A stretch of 64,000 bases of DNA, taken from the NCBI RefSeq assembly GCF_020740795.1, contig NC_067282.1:147236858-147300857 (forward strand). Direction: 5' to 3'. A program made the position numbers and the translations under genes. This document shows, one piece after another, positions 54,419-64,000 of this stretch. The notes under the pieces are model-generated. The model ran no database searches, was not told where the DNA came from, and was given only the letters and a program-made list of their open reading frames with translations. Source of the stretch: Apus apus (taxonomy: Eukaryota; Chordata; Aves; Apodiformes; Apodidae). The first letter of the stretch is position 1, and the number at the start of each line of letters is the position of its first letter.

Positions 54419-57193
54419 GTGAGTCTGAAATAATATTTGGAAAATGGGCATTAAAGAGAACATTCCTAAATGCTGTTCTGATGCTGGATTGCTTAAGCTT
54501 CAATTCAGAATTTTGGTGCCAAGCTGCAGAAGTGTGATGTGAAGCTTCCTGGATCATTTTTCTGCATGACTTCTACAGCACAAGGAAATGATGGTACTTC
54601 AGTATCCTCAAAATTCCTGAAAACAAGCCTGACACTTTAGCAACAATATTTATACAAACTTTTTAATTATTAGATCAAATTTCAAGTGATTTGCATTAAC
54701 AGAAAGCCTTGTTTAAGTGAGCTGGGTGTTAACATTGACCAGGCTTCCTACAATTCAGCTACTATGCACATTGGTAGCTTTTAAATATAGCAGATAATCT
54801 CCTACTGTCATTCTAAGCTGTTTCTATTCTACCACAGAAAGTTGATATTGCATGTTTTATCTGTCAGCAAAGTTCAATAGTTTTTTCATCTGAAAAAAGA
54901 AATCATACTTTTGTCTTTCTGTCCTCTTTGGGAGCCCAGCAGTTGAGCTCATTATAAATTCTGAAAAATGCCTTTGAGGACTGTCTGCTGTGAACAAACA
55001 CCTAACTGTTCCACTAGCAGAGCATGTAAAAATCAGCCCCATTTTTACTAAGTATATTTGTGCTACTGAGATTAGACTCCAGCTCTATTTGCAATTCTTC
55101 CTGTTACAAAGATACATTTTGAGGGAACTGGGCCAAATTCCACTCCTTTTTGAACTCCCTGACAAACTAGAATTCAAACAGCTCATCAGCTTATTTTGAA
55201 ATGAATAAACCTCTTTTTTTTTTTTTTCTTTTTTGGTCCAATGAAAGACTAAATGAGGTCAAAACAGACTTACAACTGATGCAATGTTTGCTTTTTATTC
55301 GGCACACTTATGATTTTTCATGGCAATGGCTTGTTTGAAAATATGTTCTGGATTTTTATCTCCTCCTTGCCTTTTAAACAGACTGGATGCATACGTGGTA
55401 CTTGCAGATTGATTTGGCGAAGACATGCATGGCTATTTTTCTCAGCAAAGTCGAAATATAAACACTGAGAGTGTGTGATCCAAGCACCCTTTTGAAAATA
55501 AAAACCCTGAGTCAGGATTTCAGTTCATGTTATTTTCCCAGCTATCTTTGCATTGAGCAATTATTTTGACACACAGCATTTCATGTGAGTAATCAAATAT
55601 GTCATCTTGGTAATGAAAACACAGTTTAGGAATAATTTGCATGCCTAATGACAGGAAAAAAGATGAAGGTTTTGCCTCCAGCTGTTTCAGCAGTTAGTTC
55701 TGCTTGCTTTAATTTTGATATGAGACAAATGTTTGTACCCAAACTGAACATGAATGGTGTTTTCCCCCACTGCTCTCAAGTCTTCATTTTACTGAATAAA
55801 AAAGAAGACATGGTAGGTATCTTACTTCAAATACTTCTGTTATCTTTTTTTACATTATTAGGTTTCTGGTTTGAACTGAAGAACATAAGTATTTCCTAAG
55901 GGGAAAAATGCTTGGTACTTACCTTGCCTGAGAGGATTTTGCTGCCAAAAAGAGCTGTTTGAGCTCCCAGTATGTGAATAATTTCCAGCTTCAGTCCATG
56001 GTGGCAGCAGCCACCTCAGTAAGAATTTTAGTGCAAGTATCAATATGTAGAAAGAATGACTTTTTGTCATGCTCCAGTGAAACTGCAACTGCTGCAAAGC
56101 AATGTAGATATCATTGCAAGACTCTCAGTGGTTTTATAGTTTTTTAATTAGGTATAGTGCCATTGTTCCTATCAGTTCCTGTTTTATTGCAGATTATGAC
56201 CAAGTAAGGGAAGGTGCATTTTCTTAGAGCAAGTCCTTCATGTTTGTCTGGCAGGAAAAAAAATACATAAAAAAAATCTTTATAATGCTTAGCATAATTC
56301 ACAAAACAGTAAAACGTTACATTTTTCCAATCTGTCCAAAATCATTTACACTAGAAAATGAACTGTTCAGCAAGTAAATGAGGACAAAATCACCTAGAGC
56401 TTAGTTTTTGTGTAAGCTATTTATAAAACTGTTTCTGTAGCTTCAGAAGTAACAGATTTGAGTACTTCCCTGAATGGGAATGAGATGGGGAAGATTTCAT
56501 GTTCGAACTCCCCAGCAATGCTACAGCACCTATGCATTAGCAGCTCTGACCTCTTTGCTGAGAATTTGTGAGAAATAGCCCACTGTAGGAACCCAGGGCA
56601 GCTTCTCTGCAGTGCAGTCAGGCTGGACAGAAACCTTGTGTCTAGGAAAGAAAGCTTGGTCTGTAATTACAGATGAGGTGGTTCATCATGTTCACCTGAT
56701 TTCTGAGACAAAGTCAAGAACAGAAGTTAGGAAAATAAAAGATGTGCATCTGTGTGTCTGTTTTATTGTCCTAATATTTTTTAGCAGTCAGTGTTTCTGT
56801 TAAATTATGTATTTTTGTTCCTTTCTGTTAAGAACTGGAGGATAGTATGTTATCTTGTGATTATTTCTGTGTAAATCAGTAGCTTAGAGAGGAAAAATGA
56901 AATTTTATTGCATAGAATAATATTTTCTAGTATTTGTAGTTCAAAAAATATCTGAAGTGGTGTTGCAAAAAAATCAGGATATATATGAGTATTTGTTTTA
57001 TTTTCAGAGAGAAAAGTGACGCAGCAGAAATCTCACAAAATTTACTATGTTGCCCTATACTCATCCCATTTAAAGGCTTCTGCCTTTGTTTTTAATTTTA
57101 GGCTTATCTTACACATTGAATATTGCTTTTTTTTTTTCCCACTTGCTGGAATAATAATTTAATTTTAACATAAATTTGCTCATTCCTTTTTCA

Positions 57194-57360
57194 GGTCCCA
57201 TCCGGCCATTCAGGGAGCTACTAAAATTTCTGCATGCTCTATTGATATCTTTTTTTCTAGGTTCCATCCAATCATCTACTAAAATACTTGCATGTTTCAT
57301 CCTTCCGTTTCTCCAGCTTTCACTTGTCCGTTCACCTCTCTACTAAAACTTCCATTGCTG
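57194..57360. repeat. Diverged tandem repeat, about 60-bp period, near 2.7 copies
   Basis: Three copies share an ordered set of blocks: a GGTCCCATCC/GGTTCCATCC/TGTCCGTTCA start, then CTACTAAAA, then an xTxxCATGCT-type end. The CTACTAAAA core begins near 57,219, 57,277 and 57,341, giving spacings of 58 and 64 bp. Copies carry substitutions and small indels, so the array is old. It lies in MYBPC1 intron 3. Confidence 0.7.
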
Positions 57361-59661
57361 TATGACTGTACTTCATTTACCATTTCCATAGTGCACCAGT
57401 CCCCTTGATGGGACTTCTGATTACTCTTTGAAAATCAGATCAGTAATTGAAGGCAACTGAATTTTAACCTCTTAGTCTCAGAAGGGTTAAACTGGGCTCA
57501 GTAGTTGCAGCATAAAGTAAAATATTTCAGCCAGTTGGTTAAGTTCTTCTCCACTTTTTAACACACAATGAAGAAAAGGGTTCACTCTTTATGTTGTTTA
57601 TCCACCTCCCGCCTTTAGCCCTGAACACTTGCTCCAGTTTGCAGTAGCACAAGTAAACATTAAGGCACTTGAAGTCACCTGCAGCTGCAGAACAGTGTCT
57701 CTGCCCTGCTCACCACCCTGCCTGTAAACACCTGCCATATCTGTCACACTAAATCCCATGGTCACTAGTAAGTGAGGGCAGAGAACAACAACAAAGAAAG
57801 ATTAATTTATTTACCGGATCTGTTAGCTTGATTAAACCAAGTTTGAGACACTGCTCTAGTGGAGTAAACTCCAAAATTTTCCAGTCCATTTCTGTAGCAT
57901 CAGGCTTTTGACATTGACACAGGGCTTTCAAGTCTTCTTTTAAACAGCTAAAAAAAAGACAAAAGTAAAATAATTTATTAATATGAATTTGCTACTTCTG
58001 CAAAACATGACACTTATCAACAGTGTGACTGATGGTAGAATATCAGTTTCCAATTTTTTTTTGGTAGATTTCAAATCAAGGGAAAGTAAAAGGTCTCAAA
58101 TTCTTTATATTGGAACTTCATATATGAATCACTAATAATTACTAAAATTTTTATGCACTCCTGATGCGTCAGCAGTCAGAAATTTTAATATTGAGGTTAC
58201 ACTGATTGTGAATATAAAAAAGTTTTATATCACCTGCTTCTTAGATAATGGAGTGTTCTTTCCTCCTGCAAGAAGACTGTACTCCTGATAGAACCTCAAG
58301 AGGCCTGGTCCTCAGTTAATGCAATCATTTAGATACAAGGAAATAAAGATAAATATTGTATTTTTAATGAAAATGTGCCATAGATGAATAGAAGCCAAAG
58401 AACAAAAATTTGTATAGAGTAATGCATCCTACTGACCTACTGTCAAATGACAGATTGTTAAATATACTTATTAAAAGTTTATTTGGAGAAGAGATAGTGA
58501 ACTAATGATAGTTATAACACCAGGTCTGGTATTTTGGGGATTTTGTTATCTTTAGGCAGAATTTATTGGTAACATAAACAATTGTTCATCACAGAAAGCA
58601 AATCAGTTATAACTGTTGAACAATTTTTTAATATTTATTCAATAGTCAGATCATTTCATCCTAGAAGCCTGAGATATAAGCAGTGATGGATCAAGAATTA
58701 CCCATTTGTCAAAGCAATCCTACTAGCATCCATTCTTTTCATACTCTTGCCATTTACAGCATATTCAACTCTGCTTTCATTTTGATACCTCTGGAATGTT
58801 TGATTTGTTTGTGTTTGGTGTTAACATTTTGTTTGAAAAATGATAGATTACACTGGAGAAAACCCAGGAATCGCTCTGCAAATCTAATAGCACCTTTTTG
58901 TTGTTTCAGCTTTGCAAATGTTTAAAGAAAAGAGAAGTGAAACAGATAGTCCCTTAATAGTATGATTATCTATATCATCATGTAGGGTGCATCACATCAA
59001 ATGTTTTATGCTGATTAATTCTAATTACCTTTTTTCCGGCCAGAGAGAATATTCTGTACCTCTTCAAGCCATCACCAACCACAACAGTGACATTATTGAT
59101 AAAAAGAGCTGAAAATACACTTTATTCTTCCATGAAATGCAGAGAAAGATTTGCAATGGAGTTACTTAGTCTTGCTTTCATTTAGTTGCTAGCACAATAT
59201 GTTAAAAAATCTAACATGACTTTATCAGTATTGTGCTTAAACTGTAAATCAACACTTTCGACATCTGCTTCTGGCATTGGATGATGCAGATGGTGACAAC
59301 TCTCCCACTAAAAAAATTCCTTCATTATTTATGTTTTTGCTATGCATGTGTAGGCCTACAAGTGACAACCTCTTCCCAAGGGATTTTAAAAAAGAAATTT
59401 AATTAAAAAGGAATGAGTAAAATAATATGGCTAAGTAGTTAAATTCTATTAACACACTTTCAATTAGTCTTCAGTGGTTGAGTAAGCATTAAAAAAATTA
59501 TTGAGTTCTATTTATAAAAATGCAACTATATTTTAGATGAGTTTTTGTCATAGTTACTACATTTGTCCTTGAGAAAATATAGACAAATTATACCTTTAAG
59601 GTCAAAATCAAAGGAGAAACTCACAGATAAACTTTGATTCTGGAAACCCAAATCTAAAATC

Positions 59662-59674
59662 TTAAAAAAAAAAA
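59662..59674. repeat. poly(A) tract
   Basis: A short A-run (about 13 A) within intron 3, without a recognisable source element. Confidence 0.8.
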
Positions 59675-60408
59675 AAAGCAATGAAATGCCCCTCTTTAAA
59701 AATGTTGTTTAATATTTTTTCTGAAGTTCTTTTTGTTCAGATGTCTTTTTCTCCACTTTGAAATGTTCTACGGATGATTTTCTGATATCAGAGAAAAAGT
59801 TATGTTAACTTTACATTATATACATATTAAATCCTAAATATATCTAGCTTATTCTAGCCTTTCAAATGCTAGTAGTAGTTTTAATTATTTTTTCAACCAT
59901 TAGGCTTTTAAGACACTAAGACTTTTTGCTGATACTCTGAAGTTTCTAGTCAACAAATAAATTTCAAAGAGAGGTAGGCGACTCTTGCAAAAATAGTCTT
60001 TACCTTATACTGGTTTTCTAATACTCACTATTACAGCATTTCAAGCTTAATGCCAGTTCCACGTATTTTCAGGATTTTGATGTATATAAACATATGCTTC
60101 AATGTACTCTATGAGATTAAACATTTTAAACTACCTGGATACAGAATAACAATTACTTATAGTGATTTAATACCTGATGATGGTCAACTTTTAGTGTGAT
60201 TAAACGGAAAAACCATTCAGATGTCAGTTCTGTCCTTATTTAAATTATTCTCCTCTAATATGGGAAAAAATGTTGTTTATTCTTTGCATTTAAAATTAAT
60301 ATTTTAATACATGAATTACAATGTCTAGATACAGAGGACTACTTTTAACTGTTTCATATCTTGCCTTAATGATGCTGAATGCATATGTGGTGCACATTTT
60401 AATTGCAG

Positions 60409-60441
60409 ACATGGACGTCAGAGAAATGGCATCTTCCTCAG
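60409..60441 (+). CDS. MYBPC1: MYBPC1 exon 4
   Basis: A 33-nt exon encoding DMDVREMASSS plus G. The acceptor is TTAATTGCAG, moderate in strength, and the donor G|GTCAGA is weak at +3, which would suit optional inclusion. It is phase 1 at both ends and keeps the acidic-start pattern of the other cassettes. I have no remembered human counterpart for this peptide, so the call rests on splice sites, phase, frame continuity and the short distance (355 bp) to exon 5. The C-terminal Ser triplet abuts the acidic start of exon 5. Confidence 0.72.
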
Positions 60442-60796
60442 GTCAGATATGTGATTGACCTTGATTTCATTGTGGCTTTTTTGTATTTTCTGTTGATTAC
60501 TTCTCTAACAAACAGAACCACTCAGCAACTTTCATATAAACTCATGATTTAATATAAGATCACAGTCCACATCTCATTGTTCTTTTATTTGCTTGAAACA
60601 TTAAGATTTACCATTTCAGCTACTGAATTATGCAAAGCTTTCCTCATCAGTTTGAAACTTCCATTGTGAATGCTCCTGACTATTATGATTTCTTTCCCTT
60701 TCTTTTGCAGGTTTTACAATTTCACATAGTTGTTTTAAAGCAGATGATCATCTGTGCTTTCAGTTTCTTTATGTACTTTTTAATTTCTCTTCACAG
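60442..60796 (+). other. MYBPC1 intron 4
   Basis: A 355-bp intron, the shortest in the window, T-rich near its end with acceptor TTCTCTTCACAG. The short intron suggests exons 4 and 5 are co-regulated or arose by local duplication. Confidence 0.72.
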
Positions 60797-60832
60797 ATGA
60801 AGATGACACTTCAGTTAGTACTCCACCAGCAG
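60797..60832 (+). CDS. MYBPC1: MYBPC1 exon 5
   Basis: A 36-nt exon encoding DEDDTSVSTPPA plus G, phase 1 at both ends, with a good pyrimidine-rich acceptor and donor G|GTTAGG. The peptide resembles exon 2 in layout (acidic start, Ser/Thr middle, Pro/Ala end), and both donors begin GTTAG, which suggests an exon duplication. The acidic start follows the Ser triplet of exon 4 to give a Ser-rich acidic cluster suited to casein kinase 2. Function is inferred. Confidence 0.78.
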
Positions 60833-62096
60833 GTTAGGACTGTGATAGTGCTTTCTGTGTGTATGTATGTATGTATTTTTCTCTTGACTATTAATGAAGA
60901 AAAATCTAAACCATTGGACTAAAATCAAAACATAATAATTAGAGAAAAAGTCTTTTTAAGTGCCCTACATTAAATTAATCTCTGTTCAGAAGCACAAGAC
61001 CTTCACATCAGATAAGTTCCTCTACAGTTTTGTCTTGAGGTCTTCAGTAGAACTTCTGCCATTGGAAGGTAAAATACCAGTTAACAGTTCTGAAAGCAAC
61101 TCTTCTTCTCTTTTCCTATCAACAAAGATGGAGGGCATTTTTAAGATTAACCTCAAGAACAAACTCCATCATTACAAATAAAACACGTGCCTTACTACTT
61201 CAAAACAGGTAATTGTTTATAGCTTCACCTTAGGCCACATGACCTACAAGGCAGTTTTAATGCATTGCTCCAAGCCATAGCTGCCAAGCTGGCAGATAAA
61301 ATGCCTTTGGTTTTTGGTAGGAAAAGAAAAACAACAGCACGGGGTCCATCATGATAGATGTGTCACGGGCAAAATTTCCCCATTGTTTGATTAGTATGTT
61401 TTGAAATAAAACATCTGTGGATGGAACAGAGATTTCAAACACTGTAAAATGCTTTGCAATGTATCAAATTAAAAACATGCACTTAATTACCTTCACTGCC
61501 CTAAATGATCACATTTTCTTGATTTCTCCCAAAAGAATTTGCATTATTAACTTTAGGCTGAATGCTACCTGTAAACTCAGTAGCAATACATTGATTTACA
61601 GTACTAGTCCTCGTTGGTAAAAGCTAAATGCATAAATAACACTGTAAATCACAAAACCCTAAAATTTAATTATTTATTGTTATTTTGCTTAACCTAGATA
61701 AATAAATAGACTATTTAAATAATTTAAAGTACTGTCCCCTCAGATAAATATTCAACAACATAAACTCATCAGTTACCTGGAATGACACAAATCATGAGTA
61801 AGAACAGTTTCACAGAACCCTTCCAAATATGAACTATGAAAAAGGAAATTTTGAATGGGAATTAAAGCAAACTAATTTAGATTTTCTAGAGAAAAAAGGA
61901 GAAAAAAATCTGATTTTTTCTCTTCAGCCATTCACTTCCTGTTTCTGGTATTCAAGTAGTTCCTCATAGGCATGGTCCTAAATATCTAGTCCAACTTTTT
62001 GCATGAATAATCAATGTTCTTAAAATCCCAAAAACCTGAGGTCAGTTCATTTGCGATCTCTGAGCTGGTGTCATCTAAATTGCTCTTCCCTTTCAG
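60833..62096 (+). other. MYBPC1 intron 5
   Basis: 1.26 kb, from GTTAGG to CCCTTTCAG. A GTATGTATGTATGTAT microsatellite lies at about 60,859-60,876. A possible 21-nt in-phase cryptic exon at 61,048-61,068 is listed under findings. Confidence 0.75.
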
Positions 62097-62132
62097 ATGG
62101 GATGTCTAAGCCAGCGGCAAGAAAAGATTCAG
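62097..62132 (+). CDS. MYBPC1: MYBPC1 exon 6
   Basis: A 36-nt exon encoding DGMSKPAARKDS plus G, phase 1 at both ends. It has a strong acceptor (CTCTTCCCTTTCAG) and consensus donor G|GTGAGA. Unlike exons 4 and 5 it is basic, and it ends in Arg-Lys-Asp-Ser, a basophilic-kinase motif with basic residues at -3 and -2 from the Ser (codon 62,129-62,131). MYBPC1 N-terminal phosphorylation by PKA/PKC is known in mammals; that this Ser is used is inferred. The next coding exon must lie beyond the window. Confidence 0.82.
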
Positions 62133-62360
62133 GTGAGACGTCTTGAAAAACATGAACAAACACTCCAAAATTTACATAATAAAATTACTATCAATACTCT
62201 ATTTCTGAAAAATAATATTTAATTTTATTTCCCTTGTTTATACAGTATCAAACTGTAACTGTTGAAGTGCTTTTAAGCAGCAGAGCAAATAGGTTTCTAG
62301 CAGCTAAACCAGGAGTGAAATAAGGCTCACGCATCAGCATTTTACACATACATACATACC

Positions 62361-62394
62361 TATCTATCTATATCTGTTTCTACATAGATAGATA
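62361..62394. repeat. TATC/GATA inverted repeat
   Basis: TATCTATCTAT (62,361-62,371) is matched by its perfect reverse complement ATAGATAGATA (62,384-62,394) across a 12-base loop, after a short CATA repeat. In RNA or supercoiled DNA it could form an 11-bp stem. It most likely arose from a simple repeat and its complement. Confidence 0.9.
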
Positions 62395-62970
62395 TGCAGC
62401 TATTCCCTTCCTCCTCAGCCTACAGGGTGACATTGGCTTACCTGAATCCCACACCCAGGGCCCAGGAGACTGTAGGAGAATGGCTTCTTCTCACAGCTCA
62501 AAGGATCGTGGGGAAACCTTAGCTAAGTCATAACCTCTTTCTTCCTACCTTGGCAGGTAACGCATACTACACCCACTTTTGTGGTTTCAGGATTTGCAGT
62601 CTCTGGAACAAACTGAGCAGCAAGTACTTCAACCATGGTTATTGACCTGGCATAGCTGCCTATGCCAGTCCCCCAGGCCAACGTCTAACCCACATTCTGT
62701 TCTGTTTGGTTAATAAATAGGAAAATGTTAATATCTAAAGGTGATTATAATATTTAGGTGTGATTTGATGTGTTACCAAGTTAATGATTCTGTGTAACCT
62801 TCTTCCATTAATTAATCTCCTTTTTCCATTTCACCCTGCAGCTTGTTGGGTTTGTCACCAGGTCACTGTCACATCATTCTGTTCACATCAGTAACTATAA
62901 CTTGTTCTTACATTGTTCCAACATACCAGCATGTTATACTGGCATAATCTAAACCTCTAGATCATAGAGT

Positions 62971-62998
62971 ATATATATAGATGTGTATCTATATATAT
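62971..62998. repeat. AT-rich perfect inverted repeat with 4-base loop
   Basis: The arms ATATATATAGAT (62,971-62,982) and ATCTATATATAT (62,987-62,998) are perfect complements around a GTGT loop. It is followed by TA/TG-rich sequence to about 63,060. It is a potential cruciform or hairpin within intron 6. Confidence 0.9.
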
Positions 62999-64000
62999 TT
63001 ATGTTCATGTATGTCAGTATAAATGCTTTCATATATGTGTATATACATGTGTATATACATGAACGTCTTTACCTGTAAGAAACATTTTACAAGCAAACAT
63101 ATACAGGGGTGTTAAGGCCACCACCCATGATTCACTGAGAGACTGAAAGGCAGACTTTATAGCAAAGCTATCTAGCATCTCTATGTCTTTTTAAAATTCC
63201 TAATAGACTTAAGGATAATAAAAACAGTTCGGTTGCATTTTCCCATGATTGTCATGAGTCATGTTGCATTCATGACTGCTGGAAATTTTCAAGGGTTAAA
63301 AAGCTTCCTGTAGCAGTAATCTCTACATAGTAGAAAGACAATTCTGATTTCTGGGAAATGAGTGTCTACAGAAAATACATGACAGAGAAAGGGACTTTTA
63401 ATTTCAAGACCAGGGTTTGGCTAAGTGAGAAGTGTTCTGCGACTGGTTCCTCATTTGTGCTAGTTGTGAAACCAAAACCAAAAGACTTTTGGATAAGCTA
63501 TAAAAAGCTACTTTCACTTCTGAAACAACAAGGGAGATTCAGCAATGATTTGAAAGAGACAGATGGCTTTGTTAATTATAGCTGTACATTTCCACATTTG
63601 CTCTGCTCTTCAGTACTACCATGGCAGCACTGGATTTTCTCAGTTTCCCCTTTGCACTGGCAATACCTTCTCAATAAAAAAGGAGGTGTGGTGTTTGAGC
63701 TGTGCAAGTTCTCACTTGGAATATGAGACACATGGTTTGCCTCTCTGTAGAAAGGGACAGATGCTCGCTGCCTTGCTCTCCCTGCCTTTGCTGTTAGGAA
63801 TAAGCCCACAGTTTTGCATGTTATTTACCCAAGAGACAACTGCAAAGCACAAAGCCAGGGCTGTTCAATGAGCAGAAAGACCAGGAAGGCATAGCTATGC
63901 TGGCACAATTTTCTGCCCTGGGGAGATAGCTCACTTGCTGCTTCTTTCAGTTCCAAAATCCAAATCTCTGAAAGTAAAGATGCTGTGTCTGAACATTTGA

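Larger units (their letters stand above)
54419..60408 (+). other. MYBPC1 intron 3
   Basis: 6.0 kb, from GTGAGT to TTTTAATTGCAG. It holds a diverged about 60-bp tandem repeat (57.2-57.4 kb) and a stretch at about 55.26-55.65 kb with octamer and homeobox-like motifs that looks like a conserved non-coding element. No further exon was supported. Confidence 0.8.
30600..64000 (+). other. MYBPC1 gene, 5' portion (slow skeletal myosin-binding protein C)
   Basis: This span covers promoter, exon 1 and five further small coding exons. The gene runs off the right edge. MYBPC1 encodes a thick-filament-associated sarcomeric protein made of Ig-like and fibronectin type III domains, which binds myosin and actin and tunes contraction. 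Only the flexible N-terminal extension ahead of the first domain lies here. The call rests on the start peptide MPEPTKKD, the matching exon order with a proline-rich second exon, and consistent phase-1 splice junctions. The six exons supply 68 codons plus one base. My recollection of the human canonical form has about 34 residues before the conserved start of the pre-C1 region, so this version is longer. Confidence 0.9.
62133..64000 (+). other. MYBPC1 intron 6 (incomplete)
   Basis: It begins GTGAGA and runs off the edge of the window. It holds two AT-rich inverted repeats (62.36-62.39 and 62.97-63.0 kb). Candidate acceptors at about 62,842 and 63,950 do not lead to a convincing phase-1 exon. 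Open frames near 63.4-63.9 kb have no recognisable family. Confidence 0.75.

Noticed and set aside
62843..62862. Possible exon between CACCCTGCAG and GTCACTGT in intron 6
   Set aside because: It is 20 nt long, so it breaks the phase-1 chain, and the donor is weak.
63951..64000. Strong-looking acceptor (GCTTCTTTCAG) with an open phase-1 frame reading VPKSKSLK
   Set aside because: The only reasonable donor (GTAAAG) gives 23 nt and a frame change, and the frame reaches a stop at the last bases of the window. It cannot be resolved without downstream sequence.
1..64000. CRISPR arrays, operons, prophage or defence systems
   Set aside because: The window is vertebrate nuclear DNA. No regularly spaced direct repeats, ribosome-binding-site-led gene arrays or phage genes are present.

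Overview
This is eukaryotic, AT-rich, intron-dominated DNA, almost certainly from a bird. Four 3'-end fragments of CR1 LINEs are visible; the two plus-strand copies end in the typical short ATTCTATGA-type tail. There are no prokaryotic gene arrays, and long open frames are absent except for one that is CR1 ORF2 debris. The only gene I can support is the 5' part of MYBPC1 (slow skeletal myosin-binding protein C) on the plus strand. The identification rests on its start peptide MPEPTKKD followed by a chain of small in-frame exons, which matches the MYBPC1 N-terminus I know from mammals (MPEPTKKEENE...).

Layout. Bases 1-30,570 are the region upstream of MYBPC1: no exon is recognisable, and it holds one CR1 fragment (10,688-11,130), a GA-rich purine tract and homopolymers. 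A TATA box (30,571) precedes a short 5' UTR without upstream ATGs, and coding exon 1 lies at 30,705-30,729. Intron 1 is 20.7 kb and holds three CR1 fragments, a cluster of A-rich tracts, two small tandem repeats and a CpG-containing stretch at about 45.9-46.3 kb. Exons 2-6 follow at 51,385, 54,377, 60,409, 60,797 and 62,097, each only 33-42 nt long. The window ends inside intron 6, before any immunoglobulin or fibronectin domain exon.

The six exons give 68 codons plus one base. Exons 2-6 are all multiples of three, all begin and end in phase 1, and each starts with an acidic codon completed by the G of the preceding exon. Any subset can therefore be included or skipped without a frame change. 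They encode a disordered acidic/proline/serine N-terminal extension ahead of the first globular domain. Joining exons 4 and 5 creates a Ser-Ser-Ser-Asp-Glu-Asp-Asp acidic phosphosite cluster, and exon 6 ends in Arg-Lys-Asp-Ser. This modular extension is the most interesting thing in the window. I see no sign of a novel defence, mobile or RNA system.
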